Shown here: positions 44,801 through 56,544 of the stretch, one piece after another
How positions within the stretch are numbered: position 1 is the first letter of the stretch
How the letters are laid out: each line of letters opens with the position of its first letter
DNA from: Stemphylium vesicarium
Taxonomy: Eukaryota; Ascomycota; Dothideomycetes; Pleosporales; Pleosporaceae
Length of the DNA stretch: 64,000 nucleotides
Reading direction: 5' to 3'
Assembly (NCBI GenBank): GCA_004380135.1
Contig: QXCR01000028.1
Coordinates: 62,001-126,000 of the forward strand
Translations under genes and position numbers: made by a program
Notes under the pieces: model-generated
Told to the model about the DNA's origin: nothing
What the model saw: the letters and a program-made list of their open reading frames with translations, nothing else
Databases searched by the model: none

Positions 44801-47132
44801 CATCGCAACGTCCGGCTCCGGAACAACCTCGTAAAAACGGCGTTCATGACCCCGAGTTTCTAGAGGGTCCTTCCCCATGGGACTACTGCGGGACGCCAGT
44901 GACGTAGATGATGGGCCCGCGGAGGTCCAGCACATGTACGTCGCCATCATCGTAAAAACTAGCTTTGTCGTCCGGAGGGGTGACGCTGCCAACTGACCGC
45001 TATCGAGGCGAGCGTTAACGCCGGCGATTGATAAACAACACGACTGATTAATCCGGTCGAGATAACGTTGCTTTCTCACAACGTGGAGGACCGTTTCCCG
45101 TGCGCGAGATGGTGAATTGTTTCTTCCGGCATTTGGGCAGTGATTCTCGAAGCATGGGATCTGCGACGGCCTAGGGAGATCTCGGGCTTGGACGGATTTC
45201 CTGATCTGATTACAAAATCCCACTATGCGCTCGTCTCGAAGCAGATAGCAACGCTTGATCGGGGTGATGCTGGGCGAGAGTTTCCTGAACGCGTAATTGC
45301 GCTGCAGCAGGGCTTGGCAAAGCAAACTCTCTAAACGTAGCGGCGCTGATCTCCAGCCTTGCCTCCTCGACTGTCTTACTAGCCCATCTCGTTCCATACT
45401 CTTTCGGAACGTTCATGTCCACTTTCCGCGCGTCGTATTCCAACATAACATGGTTCTTGGCTGACAGCCAAGCACCTCTGAAACCGTGTGCCGCTCGACG
45501 AATCATCGAGATACAGGGTGAAGGGCTTCCTGCAACCTGTAATCGCACCCGCATGCACCCGGTCCCGAATTAGGGAGACATGCATAGCGCGTGTTCACTG
45601 TCTTCACATGCCTGTCTGTAAACTCGTTGCTTTCGAGTGGCGATGGCTGTCTCATATCAAGGCGGCGGGAAGAACAAAGAATCGAGGCGTAGCGTGGGGC
45701 ACAAGCTACTTGATGTTGATGCTTGGCAAATCCTCTCCCTTACGTCGATCCCTGGGCATACGAAGCGGTTGTGGCTGTGTCGAAACTCAAGATAACGAAG
45801 CAACAGGCCGCACCGGCCCGTCGATCTTGTTACGCTGCCAATTTTAGCGTGTTTCCTTTCCAGGACCATTGGGCTTGGGATTGCCGCGGACGATTTCTCT
45901 TACATGGCCCTCTGCGGCGCCTCCGGAATTCCTGCCATGGGTGTGCGCCCACGGGCTTGGCCATCTTACTTCCATATTGTCGACCGTGGATTTATTCATG
46001 TGCAGATGCTGCCCAGAGCTTGAGCGGCCTCAGCGGTAGCACTCGCAGAGTACTCATGCTCAACCCTTGCGAGATAAGTGGATCGGCCAAGGCGGAACGT
46101 ACATCACTACTTGGGTACTTCTTGGCTCTGTGGAACCTACCGACCCAATCGTGCCTCCTCATCATGCCTCCCGCTGACGCTCCGCCAAGGTTGGGGCCCG
46201 CTCCGCCATTCGAGACAACCTTGTTTGGCGCCTCAACCCCTATCACGGTCTACACAACGTCTTTGCCCACCGGCAACTTTGTTTTTGTGGAACAGGCCAA
46301 GCGCGCACAGCCTTTGAGTAATCTCGATAACCGCAAACTGGATGTGAGAAAGGAGGTACACAAGCTACGTACCATGGTCGGCACCGTCCAGTACCGCCGA
46401 ACGTGCCGCACACTCAGGACTCCAGGGGTCTCGGCGCCCAAGATGGTGGCAAGTTTTCGAGCTAGTTGCAAGGAAAGAGCATCTCTTCCGTGAGTCGTGG
46501 GTAGCATTTCAACAATGCAAACAGTCACCGTGGGGAAGCTCAAACGCAAGATGCACCGGAGTATCTTCGCCCGCAGATCGTTTCCCACCGGATCATAGCA
46601 CTTGAACTCGCTCTAAGCTTTGGGCCGCAGCACACCGGGAGCCTCTAACGAGGTAATGAATCGAACCCTGCTTCTGGCGGAGTCCAAAAACCCGTACTGT
46701 CTTGGCTTCTCTTGGGCTTGTACCCTTGCGTTGCTTGTGCGTTGCGGCACTCAATCCCCCCATTACACGGTCAACTTGACTACCACGTCACTATGGGAAA
46801 GCCAGCCACACTCTACACGGGGGCTACGCGCGTGCTTAGCAGAAGTGGAGCCGTAAAAGAACCCTCTATCAGTCGGCGCCTTGGGCTCCTACCCCAGATC
46901 CATGTCTGGCTAACGCTCCGGTGCTGTACTTATACCTCCCTCCGCCGCTTTGACTGTTGGTCGAATTGTATACCATCCCACTATTAGTGCGTCCGTTTGA
47001 ACGCCTCCCCTCCAACACGTGCTTCCCGTGTTGAGCATCTTGTCGCATAAAACGTCAAACGCTTTCCCAAACTTCAGCTCGCCCTTACCGCTTTCGCCGC
47101 AGAGCTCCACAGCATCAGGAACGACCGCTACC

Positions 47133-48872
47133 ATGGTAGGAACACGATCCTTCTTCAAAGAGGGTCGGAAGCACAGCGAAGGAACGCTGCCGCTCTCCGA
47201 AGCACCCACTGCCACCAACTCTATGCGAGACGAATCTCGCACATCTTCCTTGGACACACTGGAGGAGCCAGACTGGCCACGATCATGGCGTGCCTACGCA
47301 TGTCTGCTCGGCTGCTTCTTCCTCATGTTTAACTCCTGGGGTCTAGTGAATGCCTACGGCACATGGTCGTCATACTATGTTGGCCATTCACTGCGCGGAG
47401 TCGATCAGCTCGAACTGAACTTGATCGGATCGACCCAGTCCTGCATTGTACTGCTCATGTCAAACGTCGTTGGACGACTACTCGACGCTGGCCACTTCCG
47501 TAAAGTGATTGCTTGTGGCAGCTTCCTCGTACCTTTCGGCCTGTTCATGCTCTCTATCGCACACCCCAGCGATGCCGACACAATGGGCAACTATGGTACC
47601 ATTTGGGCTACACAGGGCTTGGTTGTTGGCATCGGCATGGGAACATTCTTCGTCTCCAGCTCTCAAGGTGAGCATAACCAGAGCAGTCCATCAACATCCT
47701 CACTGACACATCATAGTTGCATCGACATGGTTCCCCAAGCGTAGAGGTCTTGCTGTTGGCTACGTCGCCTGCGGTGCTAGCGTTGCTGGTGTCATCTATC
47801 CCACCATGCTCCGCTACCTCATTGACGCTGTTGGCTTCAATGACGCAGTGCGCTATGTCGCGACCCTCACTTCGGTGACATGCATCTACTCCTTCATTTT
47901 CTGCACCCCAGACCCATCCCACGAGCATCACGAGCCAAAGTCCTGGGGCAAACTCCGTACCTGGTTCGACACTGAGGCCTTCAAGAACAAGGCCTGGTGC
48001 TGGTTCACTGCCGCTGTTGCCTTCATGTTCTTTGGGTTCTACCCTATCTTCTTCAATCTTGAGGAGGTGAGCCTACTCTTCTTCCCCTTGGAGTTTCTCA
48101 AGCTAACATTTCTCAGTGGGCATCAGTCCGCGGCTTCGGCACTCGCGACGCGACTCCCTCTGCAGTTGCCCCCGTCGACCCAACCGACAAGCCTCTGCAG
48201 ACCTTCTGGCTCCTTGCAATCATGAACGGAGCTTCCACTGTCGGACGCATGCTCCTCGCTCATTTCTCAGACAAGATCGGCGCCCTCAACATGCATATCG
48301 GCTCACAATTTATCGCATCCATGCTCACATTCGTTCTATGGTCACTCGCAGGGTCAGAGACCGATGCCATCGCCTTCTGCGTCGTGTTCGGTGTCTTCTC
48401 TGGCATGGTTATTGGCCTTCCTCCTGCGTCGATCGGCAACATCCTCAACTGCTCATACACTGCACCCGGCACCACACACTTCGCCAAGAAGAAGCTCGGC
48501 CATTGGACAGGCATGATGTATACCTTTGCCGGTATTCCAGCGCTCACTGGTCCCCTCATCGCTGGTCACCTCATCACCAAGTACAACACCTACATCACTG
48601 TTCAGATGTGGTCGGGTACCACACTGATGCTCTCATGCTTCTGCATGATCATGTCTCGATGGCACCTCCCTACCGACAAAGGCGAGCACGCCAGGGATGC
48701 GGTTGCGCGCAGACTGAGCAAAGCTGAGACTACCGAGCAACGAATGGCCAGTGACGCACCCGAGTCATCTCCCGACCCGTTTTCGCAAGCCCCAACTCGC
48801 GTTCCCAGCAACGCAGCCTCGCGACATGTGTCTTCCGACAGCACTCGCGATGAACAAGATCGCATGGCCTAA
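47133..48872 (+). CDS. MFS transporter, monocarboxylate porter-like (MCH family)
   Basis: Exons 47133-47667, 47717-48066 and 48117-48872 encode 546 residues; introns are 49 and 50 bp. A cytosolic N-terminus of about 45 residues precedes helix 1 (CLLGCFFLMFNSWGLVNAYG). YGTWSSYY, the FGLFMLS and GIGMGTFFVSSSQ segments, and WFPKRRGLAVGYVACGASVA are typical of fungal monocarboxylate-porter homologues (Mch/Mct). A hydrophilic C-terminal tail of about 85 residues follows helix 12. In yeast such proteins include a riboflavin importer, and none transports monocarboxylates convincingly, so the substrate is unknown. The start at 47133 sits in ACCATGG; an in-frame ATG at 47019 would add 38 residues. Confidence 0.92.
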
Positions 48873-51800
48873 ACGGCCTGATTCTGCTTGATTCCCTTTT
48901 TTGCTCGTTTTTTATTGCGAGGAGTCTGGAGCGTTTCTTTCTACGACCAAATGACCTTTCACATGGATACGCGTATGATTTGCTTTTGGGCCTTTTCCTT
49001 GATCCTCCTCGTCTTCCTTGTTGTGCGATATAGTGTTTCTTTTCTTTTCTCTTGGAGGACAAATCGAGAGCTTCCCTCTCCCTTACGAACATGTTTCGTC
49101 TTCGAGAACACCACCTTCTTTTCGAGACAACGTAGGCGCAGGGAGCTCCTCGATCATGGGTTGAGCATCAGTTTACGGATTGCACGAATATTAGAATCTA
49201 AAAGCCTTTGACATTGTAAAACCTTATCATCTCCCATTGCTATCTGCTAGACTGTGACTGCACTCGATGTCCTGCTGCGACACTCTTCCTCACTGATTAG
49301 AGAAGGGACTCAGCAAGACCCGTCCACTTCACATCCGCCTTCTCCCACCAGCTTCTTGCAAACCGCCAAGCTTGGGCTCCAATAAACGCCTCGCCGGATT
49401 GAGAGCAGAAACTACGCACGCACATCACGCGCAATCGCACGGAGTCCCAAGCTGCTGGATCGATATTACATCACCACCAGCCCGGTGCATGGCACTTTCT
49501 GCCGCCCTGTTCACGTTCGCAAATCGCTCCTCCATTTCATCCAAACACGTGCACGCCAGCCCCGCAGCCAGCCAAAGAAAAAAAAAACGTGCACATTTGC
49601 TCCATGCCCCCATGTCCATGCTCCAGCTGCAGGGCGATACGAGAATTATCCAGAACTGCAACATATGGTTGCTAGAACGCAGGGCTGGTATCCAAGTATT
49701 GGCAACCCATATACCTAGTAACTCAGCAGCTCAGCAAGGCTGTGCTGTGCATATAAGCGCTAGAACAGCACGTGTGGAGATATGGTTTCGCAGTGCTGTA
49801 CGAAATCGGGGGATAACAAGCGCGCTCATTGGAAGTTCTTATTGAGTACGCTTGAGTGGGCTAGGTATATCGGCGGTATTCCAGCAAAGTCAGGTAGATG
49901 TTGACGGATGAACGGACATGGTTTCAACGCACGTTCTCCATGTGTCATGGATGATGGTGATGAGAGATAATGGGGTCTGGAGGCTGTGTTGCTTAGTTCG
50001 CGTTGAGTCTGCTGGAGGACCCACTGGTGTACCACTGTATTGGAAAGTAGAGTGCGATCAGCGATCTGTGAGCACGGGTGCTTAGTCTGCGAGCTTGATG
50101 GGCAGAGATACGTGTCCGTACGCCGACAATCAGCCGCGGCAGTGGAGTTTAGGAGCTCTGGCTCCGTGTCTAAATTGGTATGGCTTAGTTGTAGAGAAGG
50201 TCGGTAGATATTCAACGACGCTATCTAGAGAACCCGGAGAAGAATTTTGTTTGTGTGTAGGACCGTTTGAAGTAGCGGGGTATAGAAATAGGCGGGAGAT
50301 GAACAGTAAGGCAGAATCTGGATATTGGATTGTGGTACCGAACGTTGGAAGGAAAAGGTGATCGATACGTTTGTTTGTTTGCGTGGTTCGTAACCACTGG
50401 TTCACGATAATGCCGTTCGGCATCTTCTGTGGTACAACGCCGTCTTAGAAACGATTAGCCAATCCATTTAGAATGAACGTTTGCAACGCGTTATATTCAA
50501 AACGACCATTTCGCTTGAGTGTAGATCTGCCCAGGTACAACAAAACTTTGTACCTACTCTTAGTCAGTGCGCACTCGCTCACTCACCAGACAAAACACAC
50601 AGACGTACAGTCAGCAAACCTGTCAAACTCAACCGGATAAAAGAGAATTAACTCCGACAGTCCGAGCATAATCGGATAAAAGAGAGAAAACAGCAACTAT
50701 GTCGTCCTTCTAAGCACTAACAACAAGTAAACCCAAGCCCCGCCAACCCCCTCTCACTCACTCACCAAACCTCCTTTGCTTGACTGCCGCAGACAATGAG
50801 GCGCTGCGGGGTTCCGGCGATACTCCATGCTTATATGTACCGTGCCATGTACCATGCTTTGTACCCATATCCCTTCCCGCCTCCATCCGGGGGTCCATCC
50901 GGCATCTACCTAGATTGAGCACAGCAGCGCAAACCCGCATGGAACAAAGAAGCTGTTTGACAGATACCCCCATGCTCTCGATTCTCGGGTCTAATATGCT
51001 ATGTAACCCCCTGTCAATACTAGAATTTATCCTTATTTTGAGGCTCTTCCAGTACCGGTCTTGGCTCTATAAGGGCAGCTTGGCTTAGCGGTGGGGGAGG
51101 GAGGACAAGTAGCGGGATCATGGCAGTGCAGGCCGTGAATTAGACTCGTTGCGGGGTGTAAACTTCTGAACTTGGGGCTGTGAGTTATACACATGTGTCA
51201 TCTGTGCAACTCTTCTTTGAAATGTTACGCCCGTAGTCCGTCCCGCGGAGTGAGTGTTTTAGGCAACGGGGACGAAGCGGGATAGTTCGGCATCCTCGGG
51301 ATCGCAAACTTGCAAAGATGACAGATTGTACTCTATTCTGGGTTTCTCTTTCTTAGTCTGATGGAACTCAAGAGATGCACGCCGCGGCAGACGATGTAAC
51401 AACGGAGTGTACTTTTAGCTAGCGGCGGCAATGGCTGAGGTTAGGAAAGTCGTGGCGCACGCTTTGAGCGGGAAGTTTAACTTGGGGAAGGTGGTCCCTT
51501 CGGAGTCAGAGCCAAGACTAATCCCGAATCTAGGACATGTTTGATCGGAAATATACTCCACGTGATCGTCCTGAGCGTGGTGTTGGTAACATTCTGAACA
51601 CACATTCCTTCTTTCCCACCCGATACCGAAACTCCACCTCATCAGCGATAGAGACAAACGTCGAAACGATCCCAAGCCGGAATCTCACATCCCCGACGAT
51701 AGCACGACCAAGCACGCACCCACCTTAACCAGATCAAGCGACCACAAAACCGCTCTCATCCCGTCTTGTCTTCCTTGGTGCCAAAACCGCGCACACTATC

Positions 51801-52871
51801 AGCCAGCGCGGGTGTGGCTCATCTCGGCCTGCAGAATAAAAAAGCGCTAAGCGAAAAAACCCCCATTCGTCTTGGAGGACGGGGCTCGGCGATCTGCAAC
51901 CACATCTGGCGCGGCACACGTCCCTCTGTTCGCTCGTGGGGCAATGTACGGCGTAGATTGTGGCGGCTCGGCGCGCAAATCAAAGTCCGATGGGCTAGCT
52001 GACTGTGAAATGGAAGACTGCATCTGCATTCGAGGCAGACGGGTAGGTTACGCACTAAAACAGCATAATGACACTCGGCAGCGTGGGCCGTGGACGGATG
52101 GTTGGTGGAAATGAGCGGGTTAAGGAAGGGTGATACATCGGTTCGTGAGGCGGCGTGTCTTGGAAGATTTCGACGAGAGTGAGACAAGACGGAGGACAAG
52201 AGAGGGCTGGAGGTTACATGATGTCGATGTACATTTGTTCCAAGCAGCGCGGCGGAACTTGGCGCGTCTATTGCGCAATGTCGATCATTATAGTGGGCTT
52301 CGCTGGTGCACCAGGTGCAGGAACGGGGAAATGTTGTGTTTGCCATGGCAAGACTATAAACCGGTCTAAGGAAACCAGTCATCTGATCAAAGATGGCTTC
52401 GCACTATAGGTCAGGAAGGCGGCGTATTGCCATGGCTATTTCAGCTGCTTTTGCTTGGCCCAAGTGGGATCTGATCATCGTTGGGTTTGTTGTTTATATT
52501 GTGTGTAAAACTTGGCTAGCCACCGGGTAAGGGGATGCAGCATATTGTGGCACTTTTCCAAACGCACAAAAAAGAACCCCAACGGATTGGCGGCATCGAC
52601 GCGTCAGCGTACGACGCCCAATTCATTTCTCAACATTCCCCAAAAGCAAAAGCAGATTCAGGAACGTTGCAAAAAGAAACGCTAGACGTGCCCAGAACTC
52701 CTTCTATGCAGGTATGCGTACGAAAAGCCCCCCACTGACGTCGCCGTGATAACACGAGTGGATATCTGAACTCGCTGATAAGGACATCGCCAGACTCCAT
52801 GCAAGTAAGTAATACTGATGACGACCCTACAACTACGACGTTCGGAATAGCCCCATAAAAACTCCCACAGA
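48873..52871. other. Gene-poor region, 4 kb
   Basis: No supported gene. Frames such as 49372-49845 (plus) and 51819-52382 (minus) lack domains and overlap open frames on the other strand. A poly-A tract lies at about 49567-49578. The sequence next to 52872 is the 3' flank of the Dip1-like gene. Confidence 0.5.
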
Positions 52872-54486
52872 TCATTGCGCCTGCTTCGTCATACTCGGCG
52901 TTTGCACGCCAGGTTGTGCAGTGTGTCCTGCAATTTCCAAGACGCTGGTCGAGCTTTCGTTACCACCTTGTACAGTCATGCCCAGTGCCCGTCGTGCATA
53001 TTCTTTTTGGCCGTTTGCCACATGTTCGACAGGAGACTGCGTGCCATGACCATGGGCAGGCGAGTCCGCAGCCGGAGACCGTAGCCATTCCACGCTGGTA
53101 CAGCGATTCACAAGGCGTACAGTGGTTTCGTCAACCGGCGCAAAGTGGTTGCCACTCGATACCAAGAGGTGAAGGAGGCGCAGCAGCTCGTCGCGCTTGT
53201 AGTGTGGTGGCTTGCTGATCTGACTGTGCATGAGTATTGGGTGGAGGACGCGAAGATACGTGTGTCGTAACGCATTTGCGGCGGCCGAGTCGTGGGGCAA
53301 ATCTATGAGGTTTCGGAGGATGACATCGACCAGCACATGAAGATCGTTGGTGTAAAAGTATTCGGCTGTGGAGGGGTTGCCGAAGAGAAGGTAAAGTACT
53401 TTGAGGATAAGAAGCTGAAGGGACGTCTCCGACTCCCTGTTCAGAAGAAGAATCAGATTGCATCCAAAGGTTTTGTAAGTCATGCCATGCGTCGAAATAG
53501 CCTTGATGACTCGATTTGTTATGCCACCCCGTCCGTTGGCGTGCCGACTAGTAGATGCCACGAGGTACTGCTCATTCAGAACCAGCTGCTGGGCGTTAGC
53601 TCAGGCATTTGTATATGTCGCGTATAGACTTACCAAGACGCGTATTACAGGGTAGTGGTATGGATCGTCGGCATCGTCAGAGGCACTTTCGATAATCTCC
53701 AACAGGTAGATGATGAAAGCGTCGTTGACGGCATCTACACATGAGCATTAGCATGTGCTCTTGATGGGGGTATGACGACCGAAGGAGGGCTGACATACTA
53801 AAGTCCTCAAATGTTAGCCTCTGGATGCGCGAAGACTCGTAAAGCAGCTGGAGAAGCAACTGATGCAACCGAGTGTCTTCCTGCACACTCTCCGTCTGCA
53901 CCAATTCGACCAGCCTAGCAAAAGTGCCCTCGGAGTGCATCATCTCAAATATCGCATCATCCTTGCTATTTCGCCCATCGTATAAGAGGAACGCGGCAAC
54001 TATGTGAAGCGTAGGATTGTCGTCTTCCTAGTTGTCTGGTCAGTCCATGTCCGACCAGCCATGGTGGCGCTTCTGAGCCATGTATCGACGTACTTGTAGC
54101 AAGCAATATATTATCTGCCGCCGTACATATTGCTTATTCGAGGCAAAGAGGTCGCCCTCGAGCATGCGAAAGATGCATTTTGCAACGCTAAAGTCGGTTT
54201 GAAGGTAATCGGCTACTCGCGGTCAACGGTGATCACGGCACGTCTCGAGCGGGGAGGTCGCGTACATTTGTAGTTGGTAGTGACATTAAGAAAGGATCGC
54301 AGCGAGTTGTCGATTATGTCATGCTGGTGGCAGCGCGTCGAGACGATATCGTCGAGTTCTGTGTAGCGCTGTTAGTTGAGAGGCTGCTTGGTGGGGTTAC
54401 CGACGCTCTGCGCCCTGCTTTGTCTTGTACTTGCCATCCCAGAACTGTTGCTCATTCTCGAGATCATACGACACCTCAAATGCCAT
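52872..54486 (-). CDS. Ldb17/Dip1 (SPIN90-like) regulator of Arp2/3 actin assembly
   Basis: Six exons in transcript order (54435-54486, 54266-54358, 54094-54212, 53799-54027, 53634-53734, 52872-53588) encode about 436 residues. The protein is an all-helical armadillo-like fold. Conserved pieces are MAFEVSYDLENEQQFWDELD, FEMMHSEGTFARLVELVQ, LLLQLLYESSRIQRL, VNDAFIIYLLEIIE, YLVASTS, and NLILLLNRESETSLQLLILK followed by VLYLLFGNPSTAEYFYTNDL. Fission yeast Dip1 activates Arp2/3 without a mother filament; budding yeast Ldb17 acts at endocytic patches. The first intron (54359-54434) appears to be GC-AG. The acceptor at 53589 is a CAGCAG tandem, and the one at 54213 has a GAG alternative 3 nt away. 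The tail after residue 370 is divergent. Confidence 0.88.
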
Positions 54487-55392
54487 GTCGTATTCGCGCG
54501 TCTCTTACAAGAATCATCCTCCCCAGCGACGTAGGCTACGAAAGGCTGTATAGAGAGGCGCAAACTGGTTGTTGATGGTCAGTTGTTCGCATCAACTCCG
54601 ACGTGTCGCCGGAGATTCACCGGGGTTAGGCTAGTGGGTCACCGATTCTACTCTCGGCGTAGTCTGTCATGCGCTTGCAGGTGCAACAACGAATATCTGG
54701 CCAAGTATCTTGACTTCAAGACTGCCATTGTGGCTTTGATGCACCATGTGTTGGCACGGTTGAGCTTTGTGATATTAGTACCATGGTACCCCACAGCAGC
54801 CTCTGGCGGCCTTTCTTATTGCTTTTACCCACGCCGTTCACGGTAGCAACGGCAACTGAGGTCCATCGCCTATGTCGTCATTGGCTTTGCAACTTCATTA
54901 GAACCATGGAGCGCTTAGCTATCACCAAAGGACTAAAGTGATCTCCTCTTATTCATACGTCTGCATCTTTTCCGTTATCGCTTGCTCCCCACGCTTCGTT
55001 GGCAACCCTTGATGAAGACACATTTCAATACATTGCGTCTCGAGTCTGGATATCATCCAATCGTTTGTTGTATTAGCTGTATTGTTGCTTGCTTGCCGAT
55101 CGAATCGGTCTTATCTTCACGCATCAGACCCAGTCCTGTTATCCTTCCTTCCAAGTTTGCTAGTGAGCAACTCAGCCAAGAGCAACTTCAATAATCATCG
55201 TGTCTATTTTCGCCCCGCCGCGCCCCTCTAGTGCCAGAAACAGCGACTGCGACTAATCTATCTCATTCAATAGCCTGGGGCATTCTGCGATTTTGGATTT
55301 CGCCCGGACACCAACCCCGCATCATGATATGGATGGTACGGGGAGGCGAGGGGCACATCCGCATCACACCACGTCACACATCTACGCCCCTT

Positions 55393-55578
55393 CACGCCCT
55401 TTTCTAGTGCAGTATGCAACAGCTGCTCCAAGGGTTACCAATCCGGGAAGATTACCATGGCAAGATTGAGTTTGCACATGTTTGATAATCCGTTGCGCGA
55501 TGCTCCAGTGCGCCCTATGCATGACAAAGCACTTCTTGACTGCACGTTTCCACGCCCTTTTCTAGCGCAGCATGCAAC
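55393..55578. repeat. 28-bp direct repeat pair
   Basis: Copies at 55393-55420 and 55551-55578 both begin CACGCCCTTTTCTAG. They differ at two positions, both T in the first copy and C in the second. Confidence 0.85.
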
Positions 55579-56393
55579 GGTATTTGTTCAGTATACTCTT
55601 TGAGGAAATCTTTGGACACGCGCTCTGCTTATCGGATTCGCAAAGGGCATATGGGACACTATATGCTAAAGAGACCTTTGGTATGGATCTAAAAGCAGAC
55701 TGAGCTGTGAATAGGCGTCTGGTTAGACGGCGCATTAGTAAATACATCGGAATACCCTGTATCTCGAATGGTAGAGTGAATCTGTTTCTCTCATCTACTT
55801 TACTTACTTGACAGATTTGCAAGAAATTCGCTCTCATGCAATCCTGCACTGCACCGTTAAAACCGCAGCAAAAACCCAACCTCTTACCTCAATCCTGCAG
55901 TTTCTAATCCCCTTCCCAAGTTACCATTTTTTCACAGCAATTTTTCCAATACCAATATGCACAGTCGCGCTCGTTGGGAGTGTAATTACTTTATACGGTG
56001 GTTGGTGGTGAATGCAAGTCTCCGGCGCATTCGCACGTTCAAAACAGCTGCCCCTCACTCCCGCATCTCGTCTCTCAGAAAAACTTTGCCCCTCTACTCT
56101 ATCACCCCGCCATGCCCCTCGTTGCCCTCATCAATTCTTTTGACCCCTCCAATAGCGCCGTAATCCATGGCTCTTTGACCGACTTTCCAGATTCGGCAAC
56201 GAGCGCTGTGCTTTCTGTGTGCGCGATGGAAAAGTTGGAGGTCCCGCGTCTTTGAGAAAGGGTTTGCAACGCACCTTCCAGAATGAGAACAATTGCTACT
56301 TTGTGTTTTTCTCGACACTTTGTCTCGAATTTATTGGAGAAGGAATATACGTATTTTTTTTCTTGCGAGGCTGCGTGGAATATGGGGAAATGT

Positions 56394-56449
56394 GTTGCAC
56401 ATTGCACATTGCACATTGCACATTGCACATTGCACATTGCACACTGCAC
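56394..56449. repeat. ATTGCAC heptamer tandem array, eight units
   Basis: Six perfect ATTGCAC units (56401-56442) are flanked by one variant unit on each side (GTTGCAC and ACTGCAC). The array lies about 100 bp beyond the stop codon of the AAA ATPase gene. Confidence 0.93.
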
Positions 56450-56544
56450 GTTGTGTGCCTTCAGCATAGGAAGTTGCGACAGCAAGTGTAACTACATTAA
56501 CGCAATCTCAATCATTCAAGACATGAGAAGAATTGCTCTCACGC

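Larger units (their letters stand above)
39837..47132. other. Long gene-poor region, 7.3 kb
   Basis: No gene is supported with confidence. The first 2 kb are AT-richer and hold simple repeats (TGCACTGCACTGCACTG near 40310-40330, a GTGAGGGGGTGAAGG-type G-rich tract near 40860-40890) and a transposon-like scrap at 41.27 kb. Frames of 200-300 codons at 43089-44003 (plus), 44687-45397 (minus) and 45723-46493 (plus) have no domain and unbiased codon use, and overlap frames on the other strand. Confidence 0.55.
54487..56544. other. Intergenic region, about 2.1 kb
   Basis: No gene is supported. It holds a pair of 28-bp direct repeats at 55393 and 55551 and a heptamer array at 56394, listed separately. 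The first few hundred bases upstream of 54486 should hold the promoter of the Dip1-like gene. Confidence 0.5.

Noticed and set aside
44687..45397. 236-codon minus-strand frame
   Set aside because: It shows no domain, unbiased composition and overlapping open frames on the other strand. A decayed gene is possible but unsupported.
45723..46493. 256-codon plus-strand frame
   Set aside because: It has no recognisable domain and no coding-like codon use.
51819..52382. 187-codon minus-strand frame rich in His, Arg and Ser
   Set aside because: Its composition suggests chance, and there is no domain, promoter or intron support.
56394..56449. CRISPR-like periodicity of the heptamer array
   Set aside because: The units are contiguous 7-mers without spacers, in a eukaryotic genome, so this is a simple tandem repeat.
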